Part shown: one piece after another, positions 17,100 through 26,642 of the stretch
Numbering within the stretch: the first letter of the stretch is position 1
Layout: each line of letters opens with the position of its first letter
DNA from: Pararhizobium_B sp963838155
Lineage (GTDB): Bacteria > Pseudomonadota > Alphaproteobacteria > Rhizobiales > Rhizobiaceae
DNA: 64,000 bases
Direction: 5' to 3'
NCBI GenBank assembly: GCA_963838155.1
Contig: CAWIQE010000017.1
Location: 62,001 to 126,000 of the forward strand
Position numbers and translations under genes: made by a program
The notes under the pieces: generated by a model
Database searches by the model: none
Told to the model about the DNA's origin: nothing
What the model saw: the letters and a program-made list of their open reading frames with translations, nothing else

Positions 17100-18317
17100 A
17101 TGGAAGAATTTCACAAGGTTCGGCGGCTGCCGCCCTACGTCTTCGAACAGGTCAACCGCCTCAAGGCGAGCGCGCGCGCCGGTGGGGCCGACATCATCGA
17201 TCTCGGGATGGGCAATCCCGATCTCCCGACGCCGCAATCGATCGTCGACAAGCTTTGCGAGGTCGTGCGCGATCCGCGCACCCACCGCTACTCGACATCG
17301 AGGGGCATCCCGGGGCTGCGGCGCGCCCAGGCCCGCTATTACGAGCGCCGCTTCGGGGTGAAGCTCGATCCCGATACCCAGATCGTCGCCACGCTCGGCT
17401 CGAAGGAAGGGTTCGCCAACATGGCCCAGGCGATCACGGCCCCCGGCGACGTGATCCTTTGCCCGAACCCGACCTATCCCATCCATGCCTTCGGTTTCAT
17501 CATGTCCGGCGGCGTCATCCGCTCCATGTCGGTCGAGCCGGACGACGAGTTCTTCGTGACCCTCGAGCGGGCGGTGCGCCACTCGATACCGAAGCCCCTG
17601 GCGCTCATTCTCAACTACCCGTCCAATCCGACCGCGCACATCGCGAGCTTCGACTTCTACAAGGAGGTCGTGGCCTTCGCGAAGAAGCACGACATCATCA
17701 TCCTGTCGGATCTCGCCTATGCGGAGATCTATTTCGACGACGCGCCGCCGCCCTCGGTGCTGGAGGTGCCGGGCGCCATCGACATCGCGGTGGAATTCAC
17801 GTCGATGTCGAAGACCTTCTCGATGCCGGGCTGGCGGATGGGTTTCGCCGTCGGCAACGAACGGCTGATCGGCGCCCTGACGCGCGTGAAGTCCTATCTC
17901 GACTACGGCGCCTTCACGCCCATCCAGGTTGCCGCGACCGCCGCGCTGAACGGCGACGGGTCCGACATCTCCCAGGTGCGGGCGACCTACGGCAAGCGGC
18001 GCGACGTGCTGGTGGAAACGTTCGCAAAGGCAGGCTGGGAGGTCCCGCCTCCGCCGGCGACGATGTTCGCGTGGGCGCCGATTCCCGGTGCCTACCGCCA
18101 TCTCGGGTCGCTGGAATTCTCGAAGCTTCTCATCGAGAGGGCCGAGGTCGCCGTTTCGCCCGGCGTCGGATTCGGCGAACACGGCGACACCCATGTCCGC
18201 ATCGCCCTCGTCGAAAACGAACACCGCATCCGGCAGGCGGCGCGCAACATCAAGCGCTTTCTTGCGTCTTCGGCAGAAAATATGCACAACGTCGTGCCGC
18301 TGAATTCGCGGCGCTGA
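17100..18317 (+). CDS. fold-type I aminotransferase (LL-diaminopimelate/alanine aminotransferase type)
   Basis: The 405-residue PLP enzyme has the class I/II aminotransferase layout: IIDLGMGNPDLPTP, NYPSNPTAHIA, and the PLP lysine in EFTSMSKTFSMPGWRMGFAV. The ATG at 17100 is preferred over an in-frame TTG two codons upstream. The order aminotransferase-hom-glpX-recJ is conserved in rhizobia, and rhizobial members are usually annotated as LL-diaminopimelate aminotransferase; an AlaC-like alanine/glutamate enzyme is equally possible. The neighbouring hom supports a link to aspartate-family amino acids. Confidence 0.88.
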   Translation: MEEFHKVRRLPPYVFEQVNRLKASARAGGADIIDLGMGNPDLPTPQSIVDKLCEVVRDPRTHRYSTSRGIPGLRRAQARYYERRFGVKLDPDTQIVATLGSKEGFANMAQAITAPGDVILCPNPTYPIHAFGFIMSGGVIRSMSVEPDDEFFVTLERAVRHSIPKPLALILNYPSNPTAHIASFDFYKEVVAFAKKHDIIILSDLAYAEIYFDDAPPPSVLEVPGAIDIAVEFTSMSKTFSMPGWRMGFAVGNERLIGALTRVKSYLDYGAFTPIQVAATAALNGDGSDISQVRATYGKRRDVLVETFAKAGWEVPPPPATMFAWAPIPGAYRHLGSLEFSKLLIERAEVAVSPGVGFGEHGDTHVRIALVENEHRIRQAARNIKRFLASSAENMHNVVPLNSRR

Positions 18318-18380
18318 GGCCGGATGCCTTCTAGCGCGGCGTTCCGGCATCGTCCGAAGACCAGAATACCGGGTGAACGA

Positions 18381-19703
18381 ATGGAAAATGTCCTCAGGAT
18401 CGGCGTGGCCGGCCTCGGCACTGTCGGGGCGTCGCTCGTCCGGCTTCTGCGGGAGCGGCGCACGCTTCTCTACGACATCTGCGGACGCCGGATCGACGTC
18501 GTCGCCGTCTCGGCGCGCGACAGGAGCCGCGAGCGCGGGATCGACGTCTCGGACATCGAGTGGTTCGACGATCCCGTCGCACTCGCCCGGAACGCGGAGA
18601 TCGACGTCTTCGTCGAGCTGATGGGCGGCGAGAACGATCCCGCCGACGCCGCCGTGCGGGCGGCTCTCGGCGCCGGGCGCCACGTGGTCACCGCGAACAA
18701 GGCCCTCCTTGCCCGCCACGGCGTCGCTCTCGCCCGCCTGGCGGAAGAGCACGGCGTCCTGCTGAATTTCGAGGCGGCCGTCGCCGGCGGCATTCCGGTC
18801 ATCAAGGCCATGCGCGAATCGTTGACGGGGAACAGGATCACCCGCGTTTTCGGCATCCTGAACGGCACCTGCAACTACATCCTGACGACCATGCAGCGCG
18901 AGGGCATCTCCTTCGCGGACTGCCTGAAGGAGGCCCAGCGCCTCGGCTATGCCGAGGCGGACCCGACGTTCGACATCGGCGGCCACGACACGGCGCACAA
19001 GCTGGCGATCTTGACGAGCCTCGCATTCGGCACCGAGATCGCCGCCGACGACATCTATATCGAGGGCATCAGCAACATCACGATCGAGGATATCCGGGCG
19101 GCGGCCGATCTCGGCTACCGGATCAAGCTGCTCGGCGTCGCGCAGCGCACCAATTCCGGCATCGAGCAGCGCGTGCATCCCACGATGGTGCCGACCCATT
19201 CCGAGATCGCGCAGGTCGACGGCGTGACGAATGCGGTGGCGATCGAGTCGGACGTGCTCGGCGAGCTGATGCTGTCGGGGCCGGGCGCCGGGGGCGACGC
19301 GACCGCATCGGCCGTCATGGGCGACATCGCCGACATAGCCAAGAGCCGTCCGGGCATCCAGCACGGGCCGGTGCTCGGAACGCCGGCGGCCAAGCTCGCC
19401 GCCTACCGGCGCGCTCGCATGCGCAGCCACGAAGGCGGATATTTCATCCGGTTGACCGTCGAGGACCGGGCCGGGGTGTTCGCCAGCATCGCGACCAGGA
19501 TGGCCGAGAACGGGATTTCGCTCGAGTCGATCGTACAGCGCTCCATCGACCATTCGGTGTCCCGGAGACCGCAGACGGTGGTCCTCGTCACCCATGCCAC
19601 GACGGAAGCGGCGGTGCGGACCGCGGTCGCGACGATCGGCGGTGAAGGATACGTCATCGGCAAACCGCAAGTCATCCGCATAGAGCGGCCCAAGACGCTC
19701 TAG
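18381..19703 (+). CDS. hom: homoserine dehydrogenase
   Basis: The 440-residue enzyme makes L-homoserine for threonine and methionine synthesis. It has a Rossmann NAD(P) motif (IGVAGLGTVGASLVRLL), the catalytic core (GGIPVIKAMRESLTGN, then FGILNGTCNYILTTM and YAEADPTFDIGGHDTAHKLA), and a C-terminal ACT regulatory domain (LTVEDRAGVFASIATRMAEN). The ATG at 18381 gives the usual N-terminus. Feedback control by threonine through the ACT domain is a family property. Confidence 0.96.
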   Translation: MENVLRIGVAGLGTVGASLVRLLRERRTLLYDICGRRIDVVAVSARDRSRERGIDVSDIEWFDDPVALARNAEIDVFVELMGGENDPADAAVRAALGAGRHVVTANKALLARHGVALARLAEEHGVLLNFEAAVAGGIPVIKAMRESLTGNRITRVFGILNGTCNYILTTMQREGISFADCLKEAQRLGYAEADPTFDIGGHDTAHKLAILTSLAFGTEIAADDIYIEGISNITIEDIRAAADLGYRIKLLGVAQRTNSGIEQRVHPTMVPTHSEIAQVDGVTNAVAIESDVLGELMLSGPGAGGDATASAVMGDIADIAKSRPGIQHGPVLGTPAAKLAAYRRARMRSHEGGYFIRLTVEDRAGVFASIATRMAENGISLESIVQRSIDHSVSRRPQTVVLVTHATTEAAVRTAVATIGGEGYVIGKPQVIRIERPKTL

Positions 19704-19908
19704 ACGGCCTCCGGATCCGTCATCGCGGCGACGCAATCCGCATGGATAAGTCCGCGGGCGCCACACCTCGACGCTTCAATCGATTTAGTCGGGGAAAGCG
19801 GCTAAGGCATTGAAAGTAGAAGAACGTATCGTCCTTTTAGTGATTGCGCCGCATCGGTTCTACGGGCTAGAGCAGAGGGTGCCGAAACCACGGGGAAGCA
19901 ACACCGCC

Positions 19909-20895
19909 ATGGCCACAATGCACATCGCTTCGAGCGGCCTCGACCGCATCCTGACACTCGAGATCGCGCGCGTGACGGAACGCGCCGCGGTCGCCGCCGC
20001 CCGCCTGCGTGGCCGGGGAGACGAGAAGGAAGCCGATCAGGTTGCCGTCGATGCCATGCGCCAGGAACTCAATCACCTGCCGATCGACGGAACGGTGGTG
20101 ATCGGGGAGGGAGAGCGCGACGAGGCCCCGATGCTCTACATCGGCGAGGAAGTCGGCACGCGCGAAGGCCCGAAGGTCGACATCGCGCTCGACCCGCTGG
20201 AAGGCACCACCATCTGCGCCAAGAACTTGCCGAACTCGCTGGCCGTGATCGCCATCGCCGAGGCCGGCAGCCTGCTCTATGCGCCGGACGTTTACATGGA
20301 GAAGATCGCGATCGGCCCCGGATATCCGCCGAACACGATCGCGCTCGAGGCCACGCCGACGGACAATATCCATGCGCTGGCCAAGGCGAAGGGCGTGCCG
20401 GTCAACGAAGTCACGGCCTGCATCCTGGACCGGCCACGCCACGCCAAGCTGATCGAGGAGGTGCGCGCCACGGGGGCCGCCATCCGCCTGATCGGAGACG
20501 GCGACGTCGCCGGCATCATTCATACGACCGACCCCGACGAAACCGGTATCGACATCTATCTGGGCATCGGCGGGGCGCCCGAGGGCGTGCTGGCCGCGGC
20601 GGCGTTGCGTTGCATCGGCGGCCAGATGCAGGGACGTCTGCAGCTGAACACGGAGGAGAAGATCGCCCGGGCCCGGCGAATGGGCATCGAGGATCCGAAC
20701 CGCATCTATACCGCGGGGGAAATGGCGCGCGGCGACGTCCTCTTCTCGGCGACCGGCGTGACCGACGGCAACCTGCTCCAGGGCGTGCGGTTCAAGCGCG
20801 ACGCGATCGTCACCCATACGATCGTCATGCGCTCGTCGTCGCGGACCGTGCGGGAGGTCAGGGCCCGGCACCAGGACCTCGCCAAATTCGACTGA
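19909..20895 (+). CDS. glpX: class II fructose-1,6-bisphosphatase
   Basis: The 328-residue product matches GlpX, which hydrolyses fructose 1,6-bisphosphate in gluconeogenesis and may also act on sedoheptulose bisphosphate. Diagnostic segments are VVIGEGERDEAPMLYIGEEV, IALDPLEGTTICAKN, LIGDGDVAGIIHT and GIGGAPEGVLAAAALRCIGG. The ATG at 19909 (MATMHIASSG) is chosen over upstream in-frame starts. It lies 205 bp after hom and 34 bp before recJ. Confidence 0.96.
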   Translation: MATMHIASSGLDRILTLEIARVTERAAVAAARLRGRGDEKEADQVAVDAMRQELNHLPIDGTVVIGEGERDEAPMLYIGEEVGTREGPKVDIALDPLEGTTICAKNLPNSLAVIAIAEAGSLLYAPDVYMEKIAIGPGYPPNTIALEATPTDNIHALAKAKGVPVNEVTACILDRPRHAKLIEEVRATGAAIRLIGDGDVAGIIHTTDPDETGIDIYLGIGGAPEGVLAAAALRCIGGQMQGRLQLNTEEKIARARRMGIEDPNRIYTAGEMARGDVLFSATGVTDGNLLQGVRFKRDAIVTHTIVMRSSSRTVREVRARHQDLAKFD

Positions 20896-20929
20896 GACCT
20901 TCGGGCAAGCGGGCGAGGGGAGTTCCGGC

Positions 20930-22732
20930 ATGAGCGGACATGCACCTTCGCAGGCCCCGGCCTTCCTGGGGGTCGAGCGGTCTATCGGCGATCAGCGCTG
21001 GACCGGGCGCCTCGACGCGGCCGGACAGAACCGGGCCCTTGCGATGGCCCAGACGCACGGCATGCCCGAACTGATCGCCCGCGTGCTGTCCGCGCGGGGC
21101 GTGGCGGTCGAGGACGCTCCCGGCTTCCTGGACCCGACGATACGCGGGCTGATGCCCGACCCGTCCACGCTGACGGATTGCGACCGTGCCGCCGGTCGCA
21201 TTGCCGACGCCCTGCAGCGGGGCGAACGGATCGCGATCTTCGGGGACTACGATGTCGACGGCGCGGCCTCCGCCGCGTTGATGAGCCGGTTCTGCAAACC
21301 TTTCGGCGTGCCGGTCGAGATCTACATTCCGGACCGCATCTTCGAGGGTTACGGTCCCAACCCGGCCGCCATCGACGATCTGATCGACAGGGGGGCCCAG
21401 CTTGTCGTCACGATCGATTGCGGTTCGACCAGCCACGCGGCCCTCGATCGTGCCCGGGCGCGCGGCGTCGATGTCGTCGTCGTCGACCACCACCAGATGG
21501 GCGCCGACCTTCCCGCGTGCTTCGCCCTCGTCAATCCGAACAGGCAGGACGATATCTCCGGCCTCGGATATCTTTGCGCGGCGGGGGTCGCATTCATGGT
21601 GCTCGTCGCCGTCCTGCGCGAGCTCCGCAGGCGCGGGGACCCCAGGGCGCCGCGGATCGATCTCCTCGCCATGCTGGACCTGGTGGCGCTTGCGACGGTC
21701 TGCGACGTGGTGCCCCTGAAGGGGCTGAACCGCGCCTATGTCGTCAAGGGGCTCGTGGCCGTCAGGCAGATGAACAACGCGGGTCTTGCGGCGCTGATAC
21801 GACTCGTCGGAATAGGCGGACCCGTGACGCCGTATCATCTCGGCTTCCTTGTCGGCCCGCGCATCAATGCCGGGGGGCGTATCGGCGATGCGGCACTGGG
21901 CAGCCGCCTCCTGACGCTCGAGGACGCGGCGGAGGCGGATCGGATCGCAGCGGAGCTCGATTCGCTGAACCGCGAGCGCCAGGCGATGGAGGTGGCCATG
22001 CTGGCCGAGGCCGAAGCCGAGGCGCTGGCCGAGCGGATGTCCGGCGACGGCCCGGCCGTCGTGGTCACCGCGCGGGAAGGCTGGCACCCGGGTATCGTCG
22101 GACTTCTCGCGGCGCGGCTGAAGGAGCGGCTGCGCCGACCGGCCTTTGCGATCGCGTTCGACCCCTCGGGCAAGGGAAGCGGCTCGGGCCGGTCGATCCC
22201 GGGTTTCGATCTGGGTTCGATGGTCCGGCTGGCCGTCGAGAGGGGTCTGCTCGACAAGGGCGGCGGCCACTCCATGGCGGCCGGGCTGACGGTCCAGCGC
22301 GGCCGGCTGGGCGAGCTGCGTGCGTTCTTCGAAGACCACGCCGCGGGCACCGTTGCGGGTCTCGTCGAGAACCATACGCTCAAGCTCGACGGCGCACTCG
22401 CCGCATCCGGTGCGACGGTCGCCCTGATCGAGCTGCTGGAGAAGGCCGGGCCCTACGGATCGGGGCACCCCGCGCCCGTCTTCGCACTTCCGGCCCATCG
22501 GCTGACCGATGCCAGGCAGGTCGGCCAGAACCATGTCAAGGTGACCGTCACGGGGCCCGATGGTCGGAAGCTCGACGGCATCGCCTTCCGTGCGGTCGAC
22601 ACGCCTTTGGGGGCGGCGCTGCTCGGGGGGCGCGGCCGGGCCTTTCATCTTGCCGGGACGCTCTCCGCCGACCACTGGCAGGGTTCCCGGCGGGTGCAGC
22701 TTCGGGTCCTCGACGCGGCCCACGCGGATTGA
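20930..22732 (+). CDS. recJ: single-stranded-DNA-specific exonuclease RecJ
   Basis: The 600-residue protein has the DHH phosphoesterase motifs of RecJ (IFGDYDVDGAASAALMSRF, TIDCGSTSH, VVVDHHQMG, TVCDVVPLKGLNRAYV) and the DHHA1 domain (GGGHSMAAGLTV), followed by the OB-fold. It degrades ssDNA 5' to 3' in recombination and mismatch repair. GGGCGAGGGGAG precedes the ATG. Confidence 0.97.
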   Translation: MSGHAPSQAPAFLGVERSIGDQRWTGRLDAAGQNRALAMAQTHGMPELIARVLSARGVAVEDAPGFLDPTIRGLMPDPSTLTDCDRAAGRIADALQRGERIAIFGDYDVDGAASAALMSRFCKPFGVPVEIYIPDRIFEGYGPNPAAIDDLIDRGAQLVVTIDCGSTSHAALDRARARGVDVVVVDHHQMGADLPACFALVNPNRQDDISGLGYLCAAGVAFMVLVAVLRELRRRGDPRAPRIDLLAMLDLVALATVCDVVPLKGLNRAYVVKGLVAVRQMNNAGLAALIRLVGIGGPVTPYHLGFLVGPRINAGGRIGDAALGSRLLTLEDAAEADRIAAELDSLNRERQAMEVAMLAEAEAEALAERMSGDGPAVVVTAREGWHPGIVGLLAARLKERLRRPAFAIAFDPSGKGSGSGRSIPGFDLGSMVRLAVERGLLDKGGGHSMAAGLTVQRGRLGELRAFFEDHAAGTVAGLVENHTLKLDGALAASGATVALIELLEKAGPYGSGHPAPVFALPAHRLTDARQVGQNHVKVTVTGPDGRKLDGIAFRAVDTPLGAALLGGRGRAFHLAGTLSADHWQGSRRVQLRVLDAAHAD

Positions 22733-22751
22733 AGGGCCGCTGCTTGCAACG

Positions 22752-22775
22752 CAGGCGGGCACGAATGCCCGCCTG
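22752..22775 (+). terminator. hairpin downstream of recJ
   Basis: CAGGCGGGCA, a CGAA tetraloop and TGCCCGCCTG form a perfect stem about 20 bases past the recJ stop. It could terminate transcription of recJ and also serve the convergent porin gene; there is no T-run on the plus strand. Confidence 0.6.
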
Positions 22776-22798
22776 TCCCCCCAACATATGGGCTGCCG

Positions 22799-23518
22799 TC
22801 AGAAGCGATAGTTCAGGGCGGCCTTGAGCTGATGGAAGTGCACGTCCTCGGTGAGATAGGCGCCCGATCTCGGGTTGTCGTAGACCGTGTCCTTGCCGAG
22901 GTTTACGTAGCTGTATTCGGTCTCGAAGGAGAGGTGCTTGGTGAAGGCGTATTCGACGCCGGCGCCGACCGTGTATCCCGTCTTCGTGCTGGAAAGGGAG
23001 AGGAGGTTCGTGCCGTTGACGTCGTACGACAGTTTCGTCTTCCCGTAGGCAAGACCGCCATGGGCGTAGAAGAGCATGTTGTCGAAGGCATAGCCGAGGC
23101 GTGCCTGGACCGTGCCGAGATATTCGAGTTCGGACTTCGCCTCGGCAGAGGTGATGTCGTAGTCCAGGGTGACCCTGGCCTTGTAGGTGGAGAAGCCGAT
23201 ATCGGCCAGGCCACCGACCACGATGCGGTTGAACTGATAGTCGTAGCCGATCTGGGCGCCGAAGAGACCGCCCCCGGCCGTATCGCTGAAGTCGGTTGCG
23301 ACGACCTGGTCCGGCGGTCCGGGCTGGAGCTTGTAGGCGTTCGTTCCCTCTTCGATCGCCCCGAAGATGCCGATATAAGGTCCCGTCCAGTCGAAGCTGG
23401 TCGGTTTCGGCTGCATCGGTTGCGGCGGCGGAACCGGATCCGGCATGACCAGGTCGGCCGCACCCGCACTTCCCGTGAACAGTCCCAGTGACAACAGCAT
23501 GCAAGAAATGATCTTCAT
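22799..23518 (-). CDS. outer-membrane beta-barrel protein (Omp25/Omp31-like)
   Basis: The 239-residue protein has a signal peptide (ISCMLLSLGLFTGSAGAADL), a short proline-rich linker and an eight-stranded barrel with alternating strands (GPYIGIFGAIEEG, GGLFGAQIGYDYQF, VQARLGYAFDNMLFYAHGGL, GYTVGAGVEYAFTKHLSFET) ending in the outer-membrane terminal motif NYRF. It matches the rhizobial/Brucella Omp25-Omp31 porin-like family. The ATG at 23518 follows a GGGGGGCAGATC site. Confidence 0.92.
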   Translation of the reverse strand: MKIISCMLLSLGLFTGSAGAADLVMPDPVPPPQPMQPKPTSFDWTGPYIGIFGAIEEGTNAYKLQPGPPDQVVATDFSDTAGGGLFGAQIGYDYQFNRIVVGGLADIGFSTYKARVTLDYDITSAEAKSELEYLGTVQARLGYAFDNMLFYAHGGLAYGKTKLSYDVNGTNLLSLSSTKTGYTVGAGVEYAFTKHLSFETEYSYVNLGKDTVYDNPRSGAYLTEDVHFHQLKAALNYRF

Positions 23519-23786
23519 GATCTGCCCCCCTTTAAAACCAGGCACATAGAGCGAAATTTGCTGCAATTGCTGCGTTAACGAAGTCAGATTGATACCGCCC
23601 ATGGACGAATGCAATACTTATTGAATTAGAAAAGAATAATTTATTAATATACGGTACTGGATTGTTGCCTAACTGCAACAAAGCTGATTCGCGCCGGCAG
23701 GCGGCTCGGCCATCAGCCCGTTGACGACTGGAGGAAGTAACGCGCCATAAGATATTGATTTTATTTGCGTATCCGGAGAAATGGCA
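23519..23786. other. AT-rich intergenic region between porin and tetR
   Basis: This 268-bp stretch has no plausible reading frame. The part next to the porin holds its ribosome-binding site and presumably its promoter; the rest is AT-rich (around 23600-23680) compared with its surroundings. No operator symmetry was recognised. Confidence 0.5.
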
Positions 23787-24449
23787 TCACGGCTCCTCAG
23801 CCGCCTTTCGAGGCTCGGGGAGATATCCATGCTGCGCGTGGAACCGCGCCAGTTCCCGCTTCGTCGCCGCCTGCCCGGAATAGGTCTTCACATAGGCGGG
23901 GATGCGGGCCATGCGCGTCGCAAGGCTTTCCTCGACCTGCATCGAGATGTAGCCGATCTGTACCAGATAGACGGTTCGCGCCCGCACATCGGCCTCGCCG
24001 GCATCGAAGCCGAAGCGTTCGAACATCGACCGGATGGCCGATAGCCGGGCCTCGTCTGCCGCGGCGACCTGCTTCATCACTGTCTCCGACTGGTGCGCCC
24101 AGCCCCGGATCGCGAAGTCGAAGCGGGGTTCGAAGCAGGTCTCGTCGAGGAAGACGCCGATGACGTTGAGCACGGCTTCCCCGATCGTTTCGGCATAGGC
24201 GTCGCAGGCGGCGACGAGGGCACCGGTGTTCTTGCTCTGCCAGGTGTCGAGCAGCGCGTCGAGGATCGCGGCCCGATCCTTGAAGAACCAGTAGAAGCTC
24301 GTTCGGGACAGGTTGAGCCGGGCGGCGAGCGGCTGGATCTTCACCGCGTCGATGCCGCTCTCGAGAAATGCCGCTTTCGCGGCCTCGAGCCAGATCTCTC
24401 GCGAACCGCGCCAGCCTGACGTCTTCGCCTCTTCCTGCGCACCACTCAT
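23787..24449 (-). CDS. TetR/AcrR family transcriptional regulator
   Basis: The 220-residue protein has an N-terminal TetR helix-turn-helix (EIWLEAAKAAFLESGIDAVK, LAARLNLSRTSFYWFFKDRA) and a helical C-terminal ligand domain. It diverges from the flavin oxidoreductase at 24565 across 115 bp, so it most likely represses that enzyme gene. The ligand is unknown. Confidence 0.9.
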   Translation of the reverse strand: MSGAQEEAKTSGWRGSREIWLEAAKAAFLESGIDAVKIQPLAARLNLSRTSFYWFFKDRAAILDALLDTWQSKNTGALVAACDAYAETIGEAVLNVIGVFLDETCFEPRFDFAIRGWAHQSETVMKQVAAADEARLSAIRSMFERFGFDAGEADVRARTVYLVQIGYISMQVEESLATRMARIPAYVKTYSGQAATKRELARFHAQHGYLPEPRKAAEEP

Positions 24450-24564
24450 GCAGGAAGGGTAGCGGCGGGCGGCGGCGCCGGCAAGAAAAATATACAGTTG
24501 CGACGATAAACTTGACGTTGCTGCACAGTTCTGCGATCTTTCCGAAAACCCCCGGAGATTTCCG

Positions 24565-26601
24565 ATGTCGCGAGATCCGCTCCTCCAGCCCTATACGCTC
24601 AGGCACCTGACGCTGAAGAACCGGTTGATGATCACGAGCCACGAGCCGGCCTATCCGGAGGAGGGGATGCCGAAGGAGCGCTACCGCGCCTATCACGCCG
24701 AACGCGCCAGAGCCGGCGTCGCTCTGACCATGACGGCGGGCTCCGCATCGGTGGCGCGCGACAGCCCGCCGGTCTTCAACAACATCCTCGCCTGGAAAGA
24801 CGAGGTCGTCGGCTGGATGCGGCAGCTTGCCGACGAGTGCCACGAGCACGGCTGCGCCGTGATGATCCAGCTCACCCATCTCGGCCGCCGCACGCGCTGG
24901 GACAAGGCCGACTGGCTGCCGGTCGTCTCCACCGGGCACGAGCGCGAAGCCTCTCACAAGGCCTTCCCGAAGAAGGTCGAGGACTGGGACATCGCAAGGC
25001 TGATCGCGGACTACGCATCGGCCGCCGAACGGATGAAGGCTGCCGGTCTCGACGGCATCGAAATCCAGGCATACGGCCATTTGATGGACCAGTTCTGGTC
25101 GCCGCTCACCAACACGCTCGACGGCCCCTATGGCGGCAGTCTCGACAACCGGCTGCGCTTCACCTTCGACGTGCTGGAGGCGATCCGCGAGCGCGTCGGC
25201 AGCGAATTCATCGTCGGCGTGCGCTATACGGGCGACGAGGACTTGCCCGGCGGCCTGACGAAGCAGGACGGGCTGGAGATTTCCCGGCGCCTGAAGGCCT
25301 GCGGGATGGTCGACTTCCTCAACGTGGTGAAGGGACACATCGACACCGATGCCGGCCTGACCGACGTGATCCCGGTCCAGGGCATGCGCAGCGCGCCGCA
25401 TCTCGACTTCGCCGGGGAGATCCGTGCGGCGACCGAGTTCCCCACCTTCCATGCCGCGAAGATACAGGACGTCGCGACCGCCCGCCACGCGATCGCCGAA
25501 GGCAAGCTCGACATGGTCGGCATGACCCGCGCCCACATGGCCGACCCGCACATCGTGGCGAAGATCGTGCGCGGCGAGGAAGAGCGCATCCGCCCTTGCG
25601 TCGGGGCGAACTATTGCCTCGACCGGATCTACCAGGGCGGGGCGGCCTTCTGCATCCACAATCCTTCGACCGGGCGCGAACTCACCATGCCGCACGGCAT
25701 CTCGCCGGCAGGGGAGACGCATCGGGTGGCGATCGTCGGCGCGGGGCCGGCAGGCATGGAGGCGGCCCGCGTCGCGGCCGAGCGCGGCCATCGGGTGATC
25801 GTGCACGAGGCGGCGAGTGCTCCCGGCGGCCAGATCCGCCTGACGTCGCAGACCGAGCGGCGCGCCGAGATGATGCAGATCATCCAGTGGCGTCTCGCCG
25901 AATGCGAGCGCCTCGGCGTCGATTTCCGGTTCAACAGTTTCGCGGAGGCCGAGGACGTCCTGGCCGACGACCCGGACGTCGTCATCGTGGCCACGGGCGG
26001 CTTGCCCCATACCGAAGTGCTGGCCGAGGGCAACGAACTCGTCGTTTCGGCCTGGGACATCCTCTCGGGCGATGCCCAGCCCGGGCAGAACGTGCTGATC
26101 TACGACGACGCCGGCGACTATCCTGCCCTGCAGGCAGCCGAGAAGATCGCCGCGACCGGCGCGAAGGTCGAGGTGATGACGCGGGACCGCATGTTCGCTT
26201 CCGAAGTCATGGCCATGTCTCTGACGCCGTCGATGCGCATCCTCCAGAAGCACGACGTGACCTTCACGGTTTCATGGAAGCTCGACGCCGTGGGCCGCGA
26301 CGGCAACGAGCTGGTCGCCGCGATCGGCAGCGACTACGGCGGTGTCCGGCGCGAGCGGCGCGTGGACCAGGTCGTCGTCAATCACGGCACGAGACCTCTC
26401 GACGACATCTATTTCGACCTGAAACCCGGCTCGCGCAATCTCGGGGCGGTCGACTACGAGGCCCTGGCGGCCGTGCGTCCGCAGGCGTCGGTCGCCAATC
26501 CCGACGGTCGCTACGTCCTCTATCGCATCGGCGACGCGGTCGCCGCCCGCAACACCCATGCCGCCATCTACGATGCCCTGAGGCTGGTCAGGACGATCTG
26601 A
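24565..26601 (+). CDS. trimethylamine-dehydrogenase-like flavin oxidoreductase (OYE + FAD domain)
   Basis: The 678-residue enzyme joins an Old Yellow Enzyme TIM barrel (residues 1-~340, LKNRLMITSHEPAYPEEGMP, GHLMDQFWSPLTN, NTLDGPYGGSLDNR) to a pyridine-nucleotide-disulfide-type domain (VAIVGAGPAGMEAARVAAER). This is the plan of trimethylamine, dimethylamine and N-methylproline dehydrogenases/demethylases. Between the domains the usual four-cysteine 4Fe-4S loop reads C345, A348, C351, C363, so the second ligand is alanine. N-demethylation of a methylated amine or amino acid is the likely reaction. It is divergent from a TetR regulator. Confidence 0.85.
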   Translation: MSRDPLLQPYTLRHLTLKNRLMITSHEPAYPEEGMPKERYRAYHAERARAGVALTMTAGSASVARDSPPVFNNILAWKDEVVGWMRQLADECHEHGCAVMIQLTHLGRRTRWDKADWLPVVSTGHEREASHKAFPKKVEDWDIARLIADYASAAERMKAAGLDGIEIQAYGHLMDQFWSPLTNTLDGPYGGSLDNRLRFTFDVLEAIRERVGSEFIVGVRYTGDEDLPGGLTKQDGLEISRRLKACGMVDFLNVVKGHIDTDAGLTDVIPVQGMRSAPHLDFAGEIRAATEFPTFHAAKIQDVATARHAIAEGKLDMVGMTRAHMADPHIVAKIVRGEEERIRPCVGANYCLDRIYQGGAAFCIHNPSTGRELTMPHGISPAGETHRVAIVGAGPAGMEAARVAAERGHRVIVHEAASAPGGQIRLTSQTERRAEMMQIIQWRLAECERLGVDFRFNSFAEAEDVLADDPDVVIVATGGLPHTEVLAEGNELVVSAWDILSGDAQPGQNVLIYDDAGDYPALQAAEKIAATGAKVEVMTRDRMFASEVMAMSLTPSMRILQKHDVTFTVSWKLDAVGRDGNELVAAIGSDYGGVRRERRVDQVVVNHGTRPLDDIYFDLKPGSRNLGAVDYEALAAVRPQASVANPDGRYVLYRIGDAVAARNTHAAIYDALRLVRTI

Positions 26602-26642
26602 TACGCTGCTGCGGGCTATAGAAGAGGTAACGGCGCTTTGAG

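Noticed and set aside
16953..19766. Minus-strand open frame of 937 codons across the aminotransferase and hom genes
   Set aside because: Both plus-strand genes are complete with family motifs; the antisense frame shows only low-complexity Arg/Asp/Gly/Val sequence.
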